Assembly: GCF_030697375.1 (NCBI RefSeq)
Contig: NZ_JAUYQD010000067.1
Location: forward strand, 1-47,211
DNA from: Rhodoferax sp.
Lineage (GTDB): Bacteria > Pseudomonadota > Gammaproteobacteria > Burkholderiales > Burkholderiaceae_C
Direction of reading: 5' to 3'
DNA length: 47,211 nt
The notes under the pieces are model-generated. The model was not told the origin of the DNA. It worked only from the letters and a program-made list of their open reading frames with translations, and did no database searches. Shown one piece after another: positions 31,241 through 38,463 of the stretch; within the stretch, counting starts at the first letter, position 1, and each line of letters begins with the position of its first letter. The translations under genes and the position numbers were made by a program.

Positions 31241-32906
31241 ACCCACGCAAGCCGCCCCCTACCTGGCCGACACCCATGCCTTGAGCAACCTCTCCAACGA
31301 GCTGTGCGACTACAACATGTACAGTCAGGACACCGCCTTGGTGGACGCGGTGCGGCGCGAAGGGGGCCAATGGGCCGAGAGCGAACTCAGCGCATTTGGA
31401 CAGATGGCGGGCGCTGCCGACTACCTGGAGCTGGGCGCCCTGGCCAACAAGTTCCAGCCCGAGTTTGACACCCACGACCGCTTTGGCAAGCGCATCGACC
31501 TGGTGAAGTTCCACCCGGCCTACCACCAGCTCATGAAAACCTCCATCGAGCACGGCCTGCATGCGTCGCCCTGGACGGCGCCTGGTGCGGGTGCCCATGT
31601 GGCGCGTGCCGCCAAGAGTTATCTGCACGGGCAGGTGGAGGCCGGCCACGGCTGCCCCATCACCATGACCTTTGCCGCCGTGCCTGCCCTGCGTTTGCAG
31701 AGCGAACTGGCCAGCGTGTGGGAACCCAAAATCACCTCCCGCGTGTACGACCCCCGCAATGTGCCGGTGGAGCAAAAGCAGGGCGTCACCATCGGCATGG
31801 CCATGACCGAGAAGCAAGGCGGCTCGGACGTGCGCACCAACAGCACCCATGCTTATCCTGTAGGTGCGGGCGGGCCGGGCCAGGCCTATGAGCTGGTGGG
31901 GCACAAGTACTTTGTGTCGGCGCCCATGTGCGACGCCTTTTTGGTGCTGGCCCAAGCACCCGGCGGCCTGTCGTGTTTCCTGCTGCCGCGCTGGCGCCCC
32001 GACGGCTCCAAAAACCCGATGCAGGTGCTGCGTCTCAAAAAGAAAATGGGCAATGCCTCCAACGCTTCCAGCGAAACGGAGTTGCGCGGTGCCTTGGCCT
32101 GGATGGTGGGCGAGGAAGGGCGCGGCGTGCGCACCATCATCGAGATGGTCAGCATGACCCGCTTCGACTGCATGATCGGCTCCAGCGCCGGCATGCGCAT
32201 GGCTGCCTCGCAAGCGCTGCACCACTGCGCCCAGCGCTCGGCCTTTGGCAAGGTGCTGAACCAGCAGCCGCTGATGCAAAACGTGTTGGCTGACCTGGCG
32301 CTGGAGAGCGAAGCCGCAATGACGCTCACCATGCGCATGGCCCGCGCCATGGACCACCGCGCGGATGAACACGAAGACCTGCTGGTGCGCCTGGTCACGG
32401 CCGTGGGCAAATACTGGATCTGCAAACGCACGCCCGGCCACGCCTACGAGGCCATGGAGTGCATAGGCGGCAGCGGCGTGATGGAAGACTGCATGCTGCC
32501 GCGCCTGTTCCGCGAATCCCCCGTCAACTCCATCTGGGAGGGCAGCGGCAATGTGCAGTGCCTGGACGTGTTACGCGCCTTGTCCAAAACCCCGGCTGTG
32601 GTGGAAACCTTCTTTGCCGAGGTGGGCCAAGCCCGTGGCGCCCACGCGGCGCTGGACCGCTATGTCGCCAGCCTCGCCCAGGACTTCAAGGATCTGCGAG
32701 ACTTTGAATACCGTGCCCGTGACATCGTGGACCGCATGGCACTGGCCCTGCAGGCGTCTTTGCTGGTACGCAATGCGCCCGCTTTTGTGAGCGATGCCTT
32801 TTGCCATTCGCGCCTGGAGCAGCAGGGCCACCACAACTACGGCACCTTGCCGCGGGGCGTGGACGTGGCGGCCATCATTGCGCGCGCCACACCCCAGACC
32901 GCTTAG
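31224..32906 (+). CDS. AidB-type acyl-CoA dehydrogenase family protein
   Basis: A 560-residue flavoprotein with the extended N-terminal domain of AidB: N-L-S-N-E-L-C-D-Y-N-M-Y, A-L-V-D-A-V-R-R-E-G, followed by the dehydrogenase core with M-A-M-T-E-K-Q-G-G-S-D-V-R-T-N-S-T and E-C-I-G-G-S-G-V-M-E-D-C-M-L-P-R-L-F-R-E-S-P-V-N-S-I-W-E-G-S-G-N. The last motif is the family hallmark. AidB is linked to alkylation resistance in E. coli; many relatives act on acyl-CoAs. Coupling to a PaaX sensor points to an acyl-CoA substrate (inference). The start ATG lies inside the paaX-like gene; the open frame before it is a shadow. Confidence 0.88.
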   Translation: MNPRIEPTQAAPYLADTHALSNLSNELCDYNMYSQDTALVDAVRREGGQWAESELSAFGQMAGAADYLELGALANKFQPEFDTHDRFGKRIDLVKFHPAYHQLMKTSIEHGLHASPWTAPGAGAHVARAAKSYLHGQVEAGHGCPITMTFAAVPALRLQSELASVWEPKITSRVYDPRNVPVEQKQGVTIGMAMTEKQGGSDVRTNSTHAYPVGAGGPGQAYELVGHKYFVSAPMCDAFLVLAQAPGGLSCFLLPRWRPDGSKNPMQVLRLKKKMGNASNASSETELRGALAWMVGEEGRGVRTIIEMVSMTRFDCMIGSSAGMRMAASQALHHCAQRSAFGKVLNQQPLMQNVLADLALESEAAMTLTMRMARAMDHRADEHEDLLVRLVTAVGKYWICKRTPGHAYEAMECIGGSGVMEDCMLPRLFRESPVNSIWEGSGNVQCLDVLRALSKTPAVVETFFAEVGQARGAHAALDRYVASLAQDFKDLRDFEYRARDIVDRMALALQASLLVRNAPAFVSDAFCHSRLEQQGHHNYGTLPRGVDVAAIIARATPQTA

Positions 32907-33107
32907 CCCGTAGGCCTGTGGGCTGACATCACGGACGGGCTAGGGCCGCCGCTGCCGTATCGCGCCGTGGCCTACCTGAACCTGGGCGACGCCCACGCCA
33001 AGGCCGGCAATGCCGACAAGGCGAAAAAGGCGTTCGCCACCTACCTGGAACTCGCTCCCAACGGGGCGGGGGCGGGGTATGCGCGGCAACAGGTGGAAAA
33101 GAGTTAA
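32907..33107 (+). pseudogene. C-terminal fragment of a TPR protein
   Basis: Directly after the aidB-like stop and in the same frame, an open stretch runs to TAA at 33105. From about 32955 it reads A-V-A-Y-L-N-L-G-D-A-H-A-K-A-G-N-A-D-K-A, then K-K-A-F-A-T-Y-L-E-L-A-P-N-G, an ordinary tetratricopeptide unit with a charged tail. There is no start codon or RBS. It looks like the tail of a lost gene. Reading through the aidB-like stop is a less likely alternative. Confidence 0.6.
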
Positions 33108-33142
33108 CCCGGCTGGCGCTACGATGCGGCGCCAGTTTGCAC

Positions 33143-33349
33143 TTATGCTATAAATTTAATAGCTTCTTTCGCAGGTAGTACGGGGGCTAGAGGCCTATTT
33201 GGCATCGAAGATTCAACTGTCGCGGCTTCATGCACCAACGCTCCTCCGTGCGCCGCGTCGTTCCTGAGGCGTGCAATCGCTCCTAGACGCTTTGCCTCAA
33301 ATTCCGTGAGGACGCCGATCTCCGGGGGATCTGCGCTTGTCGCCTGCCC
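33143..33349 (-). pseudogene. Fragment with an R-N-D-A-A-H-G motif, fused to repeat copy H
   Basis: Right after the vapC stop and in its frame, an open stretch reads through T-E-F-E-A-K-R-L-G-A-I-A-R-L-R-N-D-A-A-H-G-G-A and ends at TAA 33145-33143. R-N-x-x-A-H-G is seen in HEPN-like helical proteins, but the piece is too short to assign. No start codon fits. Its last 16 or so residues (P-L-A-P-V-L-P-A-K-E-A-I-K-F-I-A) are the antisense translation of the dispersed repeat. I take it as a gene remnant. Confidence 0.4.
33147..33195 (+). repeat. Dispersed repeat, copy H
   Basis: GCTAT-(7)-ATAGC, TTCTTTCGCA, 7 nt, CGGGGGCTAGAGGCC. It starts 39 nt after the stop of the TPR fragment, in the same direction. 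The third block is perfect. Confidence 0.9.
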
Positions 33350-33721
33350 TCAATGCGTGGCACTGGCGGCGATACCCAGTTGAGAGCTGGCCACTGACAG
33401 GCGCTTATCGCGTGTCCAGAGCATGGAGCCCGGCGTCAGAAGAACGGATGCCAAGAGGTGTGCGTCGACGTATCCAATGCCGATACCGAAAAGGCCCTTT
33501 GCCCCAATGAATTGCAAGACCTCTTCATCCGTGGCCACAGGTGCCTGCGGCAGGTCCTGCAAAGCACCCAAGACCGCACTGCGGTTGCGCATGCTTCCCA
33601 ACGCCAGCTCCCCGGTGACGAAGGGATGCGCCAGCACCTTGCCATTGTTCAGTATCCGGGCCAAACTTTCATCACCGACGCGCAAATGGTCAATCCAGAT
33701 GGAGGTGTCCACCAAAATCAT
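33350..33721 (-). CDS. vapC: VapC-type PIN-domain toxin
   Basis: A 123-residue PIN ribonuclease. The acidic site is complete: D5 in L-V-D-T-S-I-W-I-D, Glu in T-G-E-L-A-L-G near 38, Asp in G-Y-V-D-A-H-L-L near 86, and Asp in W-T-R-D-K-R-L near 104. It cuts tRNA or other RNA when free of its antitoxin. Its ATG overlaps the vapB stop by 4 nt (ATGA), the standard coupling of such pairs. No sign of inactivation. Confidence 0.93.
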   Translation of the reverse strand: MILVDTSIWIDHLRVGDESLARILNNGKVLAHPFVTGELALGSMRNRSAVLGALQDLPQAPVATDEEVLQFIGAKGLFGIGIGYVDAHLLASVLLTPGSMLWTRDKRLSVASSQLGIAASATH

Positions 33722-33921
33722 GGGGATACGGATTCCGTTTGGCGCCTGGGCACATCCTTCAAGTCTGGCTCCGAACCTCCTAAAAGGGCAAGCCGCTTTG
33801 CGCTTTCACGCTGTATGAGTGCACGTAGCGCTTCGCGCACCAAGACGGCCTTCTCTGAGACACCGGTAAGTGCCGCTGCTTTAGCAAGCAAATCATCATC
33901 GAGTGCAATGGTGGTGCGCAT
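33718..33921 (-). CDS. vapB: VapB-type antitoxin (type II TA)
   Basis: A 67-residue antitoxin. The N-terminus is a ribbon-helix-helix type DNA-binding part (MRTTIALDDDLLAKAAALTGVSEKAVLVREALRAL in pieces) as in the VapB_antitoxin / DUF2191 group, and the C-terminal tail (E-P-D-L-K-D-V-P-R-R) would wrap the toxin. It sits first in the operon, downstream of a 9-4-9 palindrome that is its likely operator. Confidence 0.92.
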   Translation of the reverse strand: MRTTIALDDDLLAKAAALTGVSEKAVLVREALRALIQRESAKRLALLGGSEPDLKDVPRRQTESVSP

Positions 33922-33951
33922 GGGTTTTTCTGTTGGGGTGTTGGCATAAAT

Positions 33952-33973
33952 ATTAGCATCTAATGATGCTAAT
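33952..33973. promoter_or_regulatory. Operator palindrome of vapBC
   Basis: ATTAGCATC-TAAT-GATGCTAAT, a perfect 9-bp inverted repeat with 4-nt spacer, 30 nt upstream of the vapB start. This is where VapBC complexes normally bind to repress their own operon. Confidence 0.8.
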
Positions 33974-34150
33974 TTCAGTGCATTTGCATGGCGTTAACCT
34001 TACTCCGCTCAACCCGCAAACACATTCTGCACATCGCCATTCCCGCCATTGGCGGCCAGGACGGTGAAGCCTTGGGCAGGCAGCGCGTGGCTCACCAGGT
34101 CGAACGGCCTTACCATCCGAGGCTGTTCCTACTCTGGCCACTGACGCACC

Positions 34151-34780
34151 ATGGACGACCTTCAGCCACACTGGACCCACACCTGGACCCACACCTGGAC
34201 CGCGCTGGGCATGCGCGCCCCCTCCGATGAACTCTTCAGGGCGGTGTGCCGGCGCTACGCCGAGCCCCACCGCAAGTACCACACGCTGCAACACCTGCGC
34301 GAGTGCCTGGCCCTGTGTGAGCGCGACAGCGCCCTGGCCGAGCGTCCCGCCGAGGTGTCCATCGCCCTGTGGTTTCACGACGCCATTTACGAGCACGGCC
34401 GCAGCGACAACGAGGCCGCCAGTGCGGCTTGGGCGCGCAGCGCGCTGTTGGATGCAGGCGCCAGCACGGCGCTGGCTGACCGTGTTGCCGCCCTGGTGAT
34501 GGCCACACGCCACAGCGCGGAGGTGCCCAGCACCCCCGATGCGCAACTGCTGGTGGACATCGACCTGGCCATCCTCGGGGCAAAGCCTGCGCGGTTTTCC
34601 GAGTACGAGCAACAGATCCGCGACGAATACCAGCACGTGCCACAGGCCGTCTTTGCCCTGAAGCGCCGCGAAGTGCTCCAGTCGTTTCTCGACCGCGAAC
34701 ACCTCTACGCCACGCCAACCTACCGGGCGCGCTACGAAGCCAGGGCGCACGCCAATTTGCAAACCGCCATTGGTGGGTAG
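34151..34780 (+). CDS. HD-domain predicted metal-dependent phosphohydrolase
   Basis: A 209-residue protein of the COG4339 type. It has R-R-Y-A-E-P-H-R-K-Y-H-T-L-Q-H-L near 35-50, the H-D pair in L-W-F-H-D-A-I-Y near 75, and D-I-D-L-A-I-L-G near 135, a metal site for phosphohydrolase chemistry. The substrate is unknown. The N-terminus carries a threefold W-T-H-T repeat made by tandem 12-nt units. The region before it (33975-34150) shows no clear gene; a 35-codon minus frame at 34116-34009 was judged unsupported. Confidence 0.85.
   Translation: MDDLQPHWTHTWTHTWTALGMRAPSDELFRAVCRRYAEPHRKYHTLQHLRECLALCERDSALAERPAEVSIALWFHDAIYEHGRSDNEAASAAWARSALLDAGASTALADRVAALVMATRHSAEVPSTPDAQLLVDIDLAILGAKPARFSEYEQQIRDEYQHVPQAVFALKRREVLQSFLDREHLYATPTYRARYEARAHANLQTAIGG
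34171..34201 (+). repeat. Tandem 12-nt repeat in the HD-domain gene
   Basis: CTGGACCCACAC occurs twice in a row, then CTGGACC begins a third unit. It encodes W-T-H-T-W-T-H-T-W-T near the N-terminus and would vary in frame. Confidence 0.85.
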
Positions 34781-34818
34781 CTGGCTAGATCAGGGTCTCT
34801 GCCAGACAGGACTTTGTT

Positions 34819-34852
34819 TTGACAAACTTTAAATGTGTGCACATAATATGTG
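34819..34852 (+). promoter_or_regulatory. Promoter and operator of the second vapBC-like module
   Basis: TTGACA at 34819-34824, 17 nt, CATAAT at 34842-34847. CACAT-AAT-ATGTG (34840-34852) overlaps the -10, and ATGTGTG occurs twice around it. This fits autoregulation by the antitoxin. Confidence 0.75.
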
Positions 34853-34877
34853 TGAATTCAATTTGAAGGAGCCACCC

Positions 34878-35102
34878 ATGAACATCACCCTTTCCGTTGA
34901 CGAGCAAGTCGCTTTGCGTGCCCGCGAAGCCGCCCAAAAGATGGGCAAAAGTCTCAATCAGGTGGTGCGCGACTACTTGGAACAATTGGCTGGTGGTGCG
35001 CGACGTGGGCAGCAATGGACCCAATTTGAGGAACGTTGTCTGCAGTCCAAAGCCCAACTGGGTGATTGGCGCTTCAACCGTGACGAAGCCAACGAGCGCT
35101 GA
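34878..35102 (+). CDS. Antitoxin of a VapBC-like pair (ribbon-helix-helix)
   Basis: A 74-residue protein. The first half (N-I-T-L-S-V-D-E-Q-V-A-L-R-A-R-E-A-A, M-G-K-S-L-N-Q-V-V-R-D-Y-L) has the strand-helix-helix plan of CopG/Arc-like antitoxins such as DUF6364; the second half is a charged, W-containing tail. GAAGGAG lies 8 nt before the ATG. The toxin gene begins 4 nt after its stop. The open frame to 34833 is upstream of the RBS and not used. Confidence 0.88.
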   Translation: MNITLSVDEQVALRAREAAQKMGKSLNQVVRDYLEQLAGGARRGQQWTQFEERCLQSKAQLGDWRFNRDEANER

Positions 35103-35106
35103 GCCG

Positions 35107-35535
35107 ATGGCCGCACGCAGCTTTATCGATACCAATGTGCTGGTTTACGCTGAGGCCAGCGATGCGCCGGCAAAACAGCGCGCCGCATTGGCCGTTCTCA
35201 AGCAACTCTATGAGGGGGCCGAGGGCGTGTTGTCGACCCAAGTTCTCCAGGAGTATTGCAACGTAGCCCTCAAAAAGCTCAGGCTACCCGTGCAACATGT
35301 GCGTGCCCAACTCGATCTGTACGAGCAGTTTGAAGTGATCCAAGTTACTCCCGCCATCATCCGCGCCGGGTTGGACCTGCATCAAACACGCAGTGTTTCG
35401 TTCTATGACGCACTCATTTTGGCCAGCGCACAGACGGCGGGCTGCAGCGTGCTTTTCAGTGAAGATATGAACACGGGCGAAATCATGGGTGGTGTTCGTA
35501 TCGTCAATCCGTTCACCGACCTGCAAGCCGCCTGA
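35107..35535 (+). CDS. VapC-type PIN-domain toxin, second module
   Basis: A 142-residue PIN nuclease. The acidic residues are in F-I-D-T-N-V-L-V-Y-A (Asp near 7), V-L-Q-E-Y-C-N-V-A (Glu), S-F-Y-D-A-L-I-L-A-S-A (Asp), and F-S-E-D-M-N-T-G (Asp). The last motif is typical of the VapC branch that pairs with short RHH antitoxins. Complete and probably active. It converges with the ABC ATPase gene with 10 nt between them, so there is no room for separate terminators. Confidence 0.92.
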   Translation: MAARSFIDTNVLVYAEASDAPAKQRAALAVLKQLYEGAEGVLSTQVLQEYCNVALKKLRLPVQHVRAQLDLYEQFEVIQVTPAIIRAGLDLHQTRSVSFYDALILASAQTAGCSVLFSEDMNTGEIMGGVRIVNPFTDLQAA

Positions 35536-35545
35536 CATCAAACCA

Positions 35546-36289
35546 TCAGTGCACCGTGTCTTGCAGTGAACCCAAAAACTGCTGAAGCTCCGGGGTCTTG
35601 GGGGAGCCAAAGATCTCGGCGGGCGTGCCGATCTCGTGCACCAGCCCCTGGTGCATGAAGACCACGCGGTTGGCGACCTTGCGGGCGAAGCTCATTTCGT
35701 GCGTCACCATGAGCAGGGTCATGCCTTCATTGGCCAGGCTTTCCACCACGCGCAGCACCTCGCCCACCAGTTCGGGGTCCAGGGCACTGGTGATTTCGTC
35801 GCACAGCAGCACGGCGGGCTCCATGGCCAGGGCGCGGGCAATCGCCACGCGCTGCTGTTGACCCCCGGACAATTGCTCGCCAAAGGCATCAAACTTTTCG
35901 GACAGGCCTACGCGGTCCAGCAGCTGGCGGGCGTGGGCTTCGTTGGCGGCGCTGTCTTTTTTCTTGACCAGGCCGGGCGCCAGCATGATGTTCTTGCCCA
36001 CCGTGAGGTGCGGGAACAGGTTGAAGCTCTGGAACACCATGCCCACGTGCTGGCGCAGCTCGCGCATGGCGGCGGCATTGTTGTGCAGCAAGGGCTTGCC
36101 GTCCACCCGCAGGCTGCCGCTCTGGAACTCCTCCAGGCCGTTGATACAGCGCAGCAGCGTGCTTTTACCGGAGCCGCTTTTGCCAATGATGGCAATCACC
36201 TCGCCCGGGCTGACCTGCAGGTCGATGCCCTTGAGCACCTCGTTGGGGCCGTAGGATTTGCGCAGACCTGCAATGTCAACGATGGGCAT
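35546..36289 (-). CDS. Polar amino-acid ABC transporter, ATP-binding subunit
   Basis: A 247-residue ABC ATPase. Walker A is G-K-S-G-S-G-K-S-T near 36-44, the Q-loop is in V-F-Q-S-F-N-L-F-P-H, the signature is L-S-G-G-Q-Q-Q-R, and Walker B is L-L-C-D-E-I-T-S-A-L-D (Ile replaces the usual Pro). This is the GlnQ/HisP branch for polar amino acids. Its start lies 14 nt inside the preceding permease gene. It is the last gene of the operon. Confidence 0.94.
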   Translation of the reverse strand: MPIVDIAGLRKSYGPNEVLKGIDLQVSPGEVIAIIGKSGSGKSTLLRCINGLEEFQSGSLRVDGKPLLHNNAAAMRELRQHVGMVFQSFNLFPHLTVGKNIMLAPGLVKKKDSAANEAHARQLLDRVGLSEKFDAFGEQLSGGQQQRVAIARALAMEPAVLLCDEITSALDPELVGEVLRVVESLANEGMTLLMVTHEMSFARKVANRVVFMHQGLVHEIGTPAEIFGSPKTPELQQFLGSLQDTVH

Positions 36290-36926
36290 GGATTTTCCTC
36301 TCAAGACGCTTGGCGTACAGGCTGACCGGGTAGCACAGCACAAAGTACATGATGGCGACACAACTAAAAATTAAGAAGGGGCTGAACGTGGCATTGGCAA
36401 TGGTCTTGCCGACCTTGGTCAGCTCCATGAAACCGATCACGGACGCCAGTGCCGTGCCCTTGATGACCTGCACCAAAAACCCCACCGTGGGCGGCACGGC
36501 GATCTTGAAGGCTTGCGGCAGGATGATGTAGCGCAGTTGCTCATAAAAACTCAGCGCCAGGCTCTGCGACGCTTCCCATTGCCCCAGCGGAATGGACGCC
36601 ACGCAGCCGCGCCAGATCTCGGCCAAAAAGGCGCTGGCATACAGCGTCAGCCCCAGGCCTGCGGCCACCCAGGGCGAGGTGTTGATGCCAAACAGGCCCA
36701 GGCCGTAATACGCCAGAAAAAGCTGCACCAGCAGCGGCACCCCCTGAAAAAGCTGCACATAGGCGCCCACCAGCGTGTCCATGCCCGGCAGCTTGCTCAA
36801 GCGCAGCACCAGCAGCAGCAAGCCGACCACGCTCCCGCCCACAAAGGCGATGAGCGACAGGCCGACCGTCCACCGGGCCGCCAACAGCAGGTTGCGCACG
36901 ATGTCCCACAGCGAAAAATCAACCAT
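36276..36926 (-). CDS. Amino-acid ABC transporter permease (second)
   Basis: A 216-residue inner-membrane protein with about five helices and the HisM/GlnP-type coupling loop E-I-W-R-G-C-V-A-S-I-P-L-G-Q-W-E-A-S-Q-S-L, which contacts the ATPase. It also has V-Q-L-F-Q-G-V-P-L-L-V-Q-L-F, the usual family start of helix 2. It follows the first permease by 3 nt and overlaps the ATPase start. Confidence 0.93.
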   Translation of the reverse strand: MVDFSLWDIVRNLLLAARWTVGLSLIAFVGGSVVGLLLLVLRLSKLPGMDTLVGAYVQLFQGVPLLVQLFLAYYGLGLFGINTSPWVAAGLGLTLYASAFLAEIWRGCVASIPLGQWEASQSLALSFYEQLRYIILPQAFKIAVPPTVGFLVQVIKGTALASVIGFMELTKVGKTIANATFSPFLIFSCVAIMYFVLCYPVSLYAKRLERKIHAHR

Positions 36927-36929
36927 GGC

Positions 36930-37613
36930 TTACCTCCTGCCAAACAAGAATTTGGCACCGGCCCAATTGAGCAACTGCCGTGTACCGATGGCGAGCAGCA
37001 GGTAGATGGCGCCCACCACCATGAAAGCCTCAAACGAGCGGAAATTGCGGCTCTGGATCAGGTCGGCCGCGTAACTCAGCTCTTGGGTGGAAATCTGCCC
37101 ACACACCGACGAGCCCAGCATCACGATGGTGATCTGGCTCACCAGGCTGGGCCACACCTTTTTCAAGGCGGGCGGCAACACCACCCACACAAAGGTCTGG
37201 CGGTCCGAGAGTGCCAGGCTGTGCGCGGCTTCCATCTGGCCGCGGGGCGTGGCCTCCAGCCCGGCGCGGATGATCTCGGTGGCGTAGGCCCCCAGGTTGA
37301 CCACCATGGCAATGAAGGACGCGGTTTCGGCGGACAGTTTGAAGCCCGCCGCCGGCAAGCCGAAAAAGATGAAAAACAACTGCACGATGAAGGGCGTGTT
37401 GCGGATCAGCTCCACATACGCGCCCACCACCGCCTGGAGCCAGGCCGGAGCGCGGGTGGCGCCAAAGCCCCGCGCCCGCACCCAGGCGCAGGCAATGCCC
37501 ACCAGGGTGCCCACCACCACGGACGCGGCCGTGAGCGCCAGCGTCCACGCCACGCCGGTCAGCAGCAGCGGCCACTCGGAGAGCACCGCCATGAAGTCGA
37601 GCTGAATTTTCAT
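36930..37613 (-). CDS. Amino-acid ABC transporter permease (first)
   Basis: A 227-residue permease of the same type: Y-V-E-L-I-R-N-T-P-F-I-V-Q-L-F-F-I-F-F-G in helix 2 and the coupling loop E-I-I-R-A-G-L-E-A-T-P-R-G-Q-M-E-A-A-H-S-L. It likely forms a heterodimer with the product of 36926-36276. It follows the binding-protein gene with 49 nt that hold a run of AGGTC(C/A)-like hexamers. Confidence 0.93.
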   Translation of the reverse strand: MKIQLDFMAVLSEWPLLLTGVAWTLALTAASVVVGTLVGIACAWVRARGFGATRAPAWLQAVVGAYVELIRNTPFIVQLFFIFFGLPAAGFKLSAETASFIAMVVNLGAYATEIIRAGLEATPRGQMEAAHSLALSDRQTFVWVVLPPALKKVWPSLVSQITIVMLGSSVCGQISTQELSYAADLIQSRNFRSFEAFMVVGAIYLLLAIGTRQLLNWAGAKFLFGRR

Positions 37614-37620
37614 CGCCGCA

Positions 37621-37650
37621 AGGTCCAGGTCAAGGTCCGGGTCAATGTCA
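37621..37650. repeat. Imperfect hexamer repeat between binding-protein and permease genes
   Basis: Units AGGTCC, AGGTCA, AGGTCC, GGGTCA, ATGTCA follow one another in the 49-nt gap. It may come from slippage; a role in setting relative expression of receptor and permease is possible but not shown. Confidence 0.5.
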
Positions 37651-37662
37651 AGGGTTCAGGGC

Positions 37663-38463
37663 TTAGAGCGGCAAGTCGCCAGCAGGGCGGCCCAGCCACT
37701 TTTTGGCCATGGTGTCCAGTTCGCCGGACTTCTTGGCCTCGGCCAGGATGCCGTTGACCTTGGTTTTCAGCTTGTCTTCGCCTTTGGCAATGCCGATGAA
37801 ATTCGGGCTTTCCTTGAGCAGTAGCTTGTATTCGCTGGAGAGCTGCGGGTTCTTGGTCATCATGTTGCCGGCCACGGAGGCGCCCAGGGCCACAAACTGC
37901 ACCTGGCCCGCCGCAAACGCCGCAATCGTGGCGTTGTTGTCTTCAAAACGCTTGGTGTCGGTGCTGGCGGGCGCCACTTTGCCCAGCTCCTGGTCTTCCA
38001 TCGCACCGCGTGTTACGCCCACGGTTTTACCGGCCAGGTCGGCGAAACTCTTCACGCTGATATTTTTAGGCCCAAAGACCGCCTGGAAAAACGGCGAGTA
38101 GGCGGCCGTGAAGTCGATCACTTTTTCACGCTCGGGATTTTTGCCCAGGGTGGCAATCACCAGGTCGGCCTTGCGGGTCTGCAGGGCCGGAATACGGCTG
38201 GCGCTGACCACCTGCACCAGTTCCACGGCCACGCCCATCTTCTTGCCGATGTAGTGGGCCATGTCGATGTCCAGGCCGATGGGCTTGAGGTCGGTGCCGA
38301 CAAAACCGTAGGGGGCCGAGTCGGTTTGCACGGCGACTTTGAGCACCTTGGTCTTCAGAATGTCGTCCAGCGCGGTCTGCGCCTGGGCCGCCGTTCCGGC
38401 AAGAACCGTCGCGCAGGCCAGTGCACGGATGACGTTGCGTGTGTTGAATCGAACCAGTGTCAT
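37663..38463 (-). CDS. Periplasmic amino-acid-binding protein
   Basis: A 266-residue type 2 binding protein. The signal peptide (V-I-R-A-L-A-C-A-T-V-L-A-G-T-A-A-Q-A) is followed by L-K-V-A-V-Q-T-D-S-A-P-Y-G-F and G-L-D-I-D-M-A-H-Y-I-G-K-K-M-G, the family fingerprint, and an R-K-A-D-L-V-I-A-T-L ligand strand. It is the receptor for the ABC system. AGGAG precedes the ATG by 8 nt; the ATG overlaps the regulator stop (ATGA). An operator-like site lies 50 nt upstream, inside the regulator gene. Confidence 0.93.
   Translation of the reverse strand: MTLVRFNTRNVIRALACATVLAGTAAQAQTALDDILKTKVLKVAVQTDSAPYGFVGTDLKPIGLDIDMAHYIGKKMGVAVELVQVVSASRIPALQTRKADLVIATLGKNPEREKVIDFTAAYSPFFQAVFGPKNISVKSFADLAGKTVGVTRGAMEDQELGKVAPASTDTKRFEDNNATIAAFAAGQVQFVALGASVAGNMMTKNPQLSSEYKLLLKESPNFIGIAKGEDKLKTKVNGILAEAKKSGELDTMAKKWLGRPAGDLPL

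Noticed and set aside
32907..33107. Read-through extension of the AidB-like protein into the TPR stretch
   Set aside because: It is in frame after the TAG, but the AidB-like protein already has full length and there is no read-through signal; a fragment is simpler.
34009..34116. 35-codon minus frame ending V-Q-N-V-F-A-G
   Set aside because: Looks ordered, but it has no RBS and no family; too short to support as a gene.
37621..37650. Hexamer run as an operator array
   Set aside because: The units are imperfect and lie between two co-transcribed genes; slippage is the simpler explanation.
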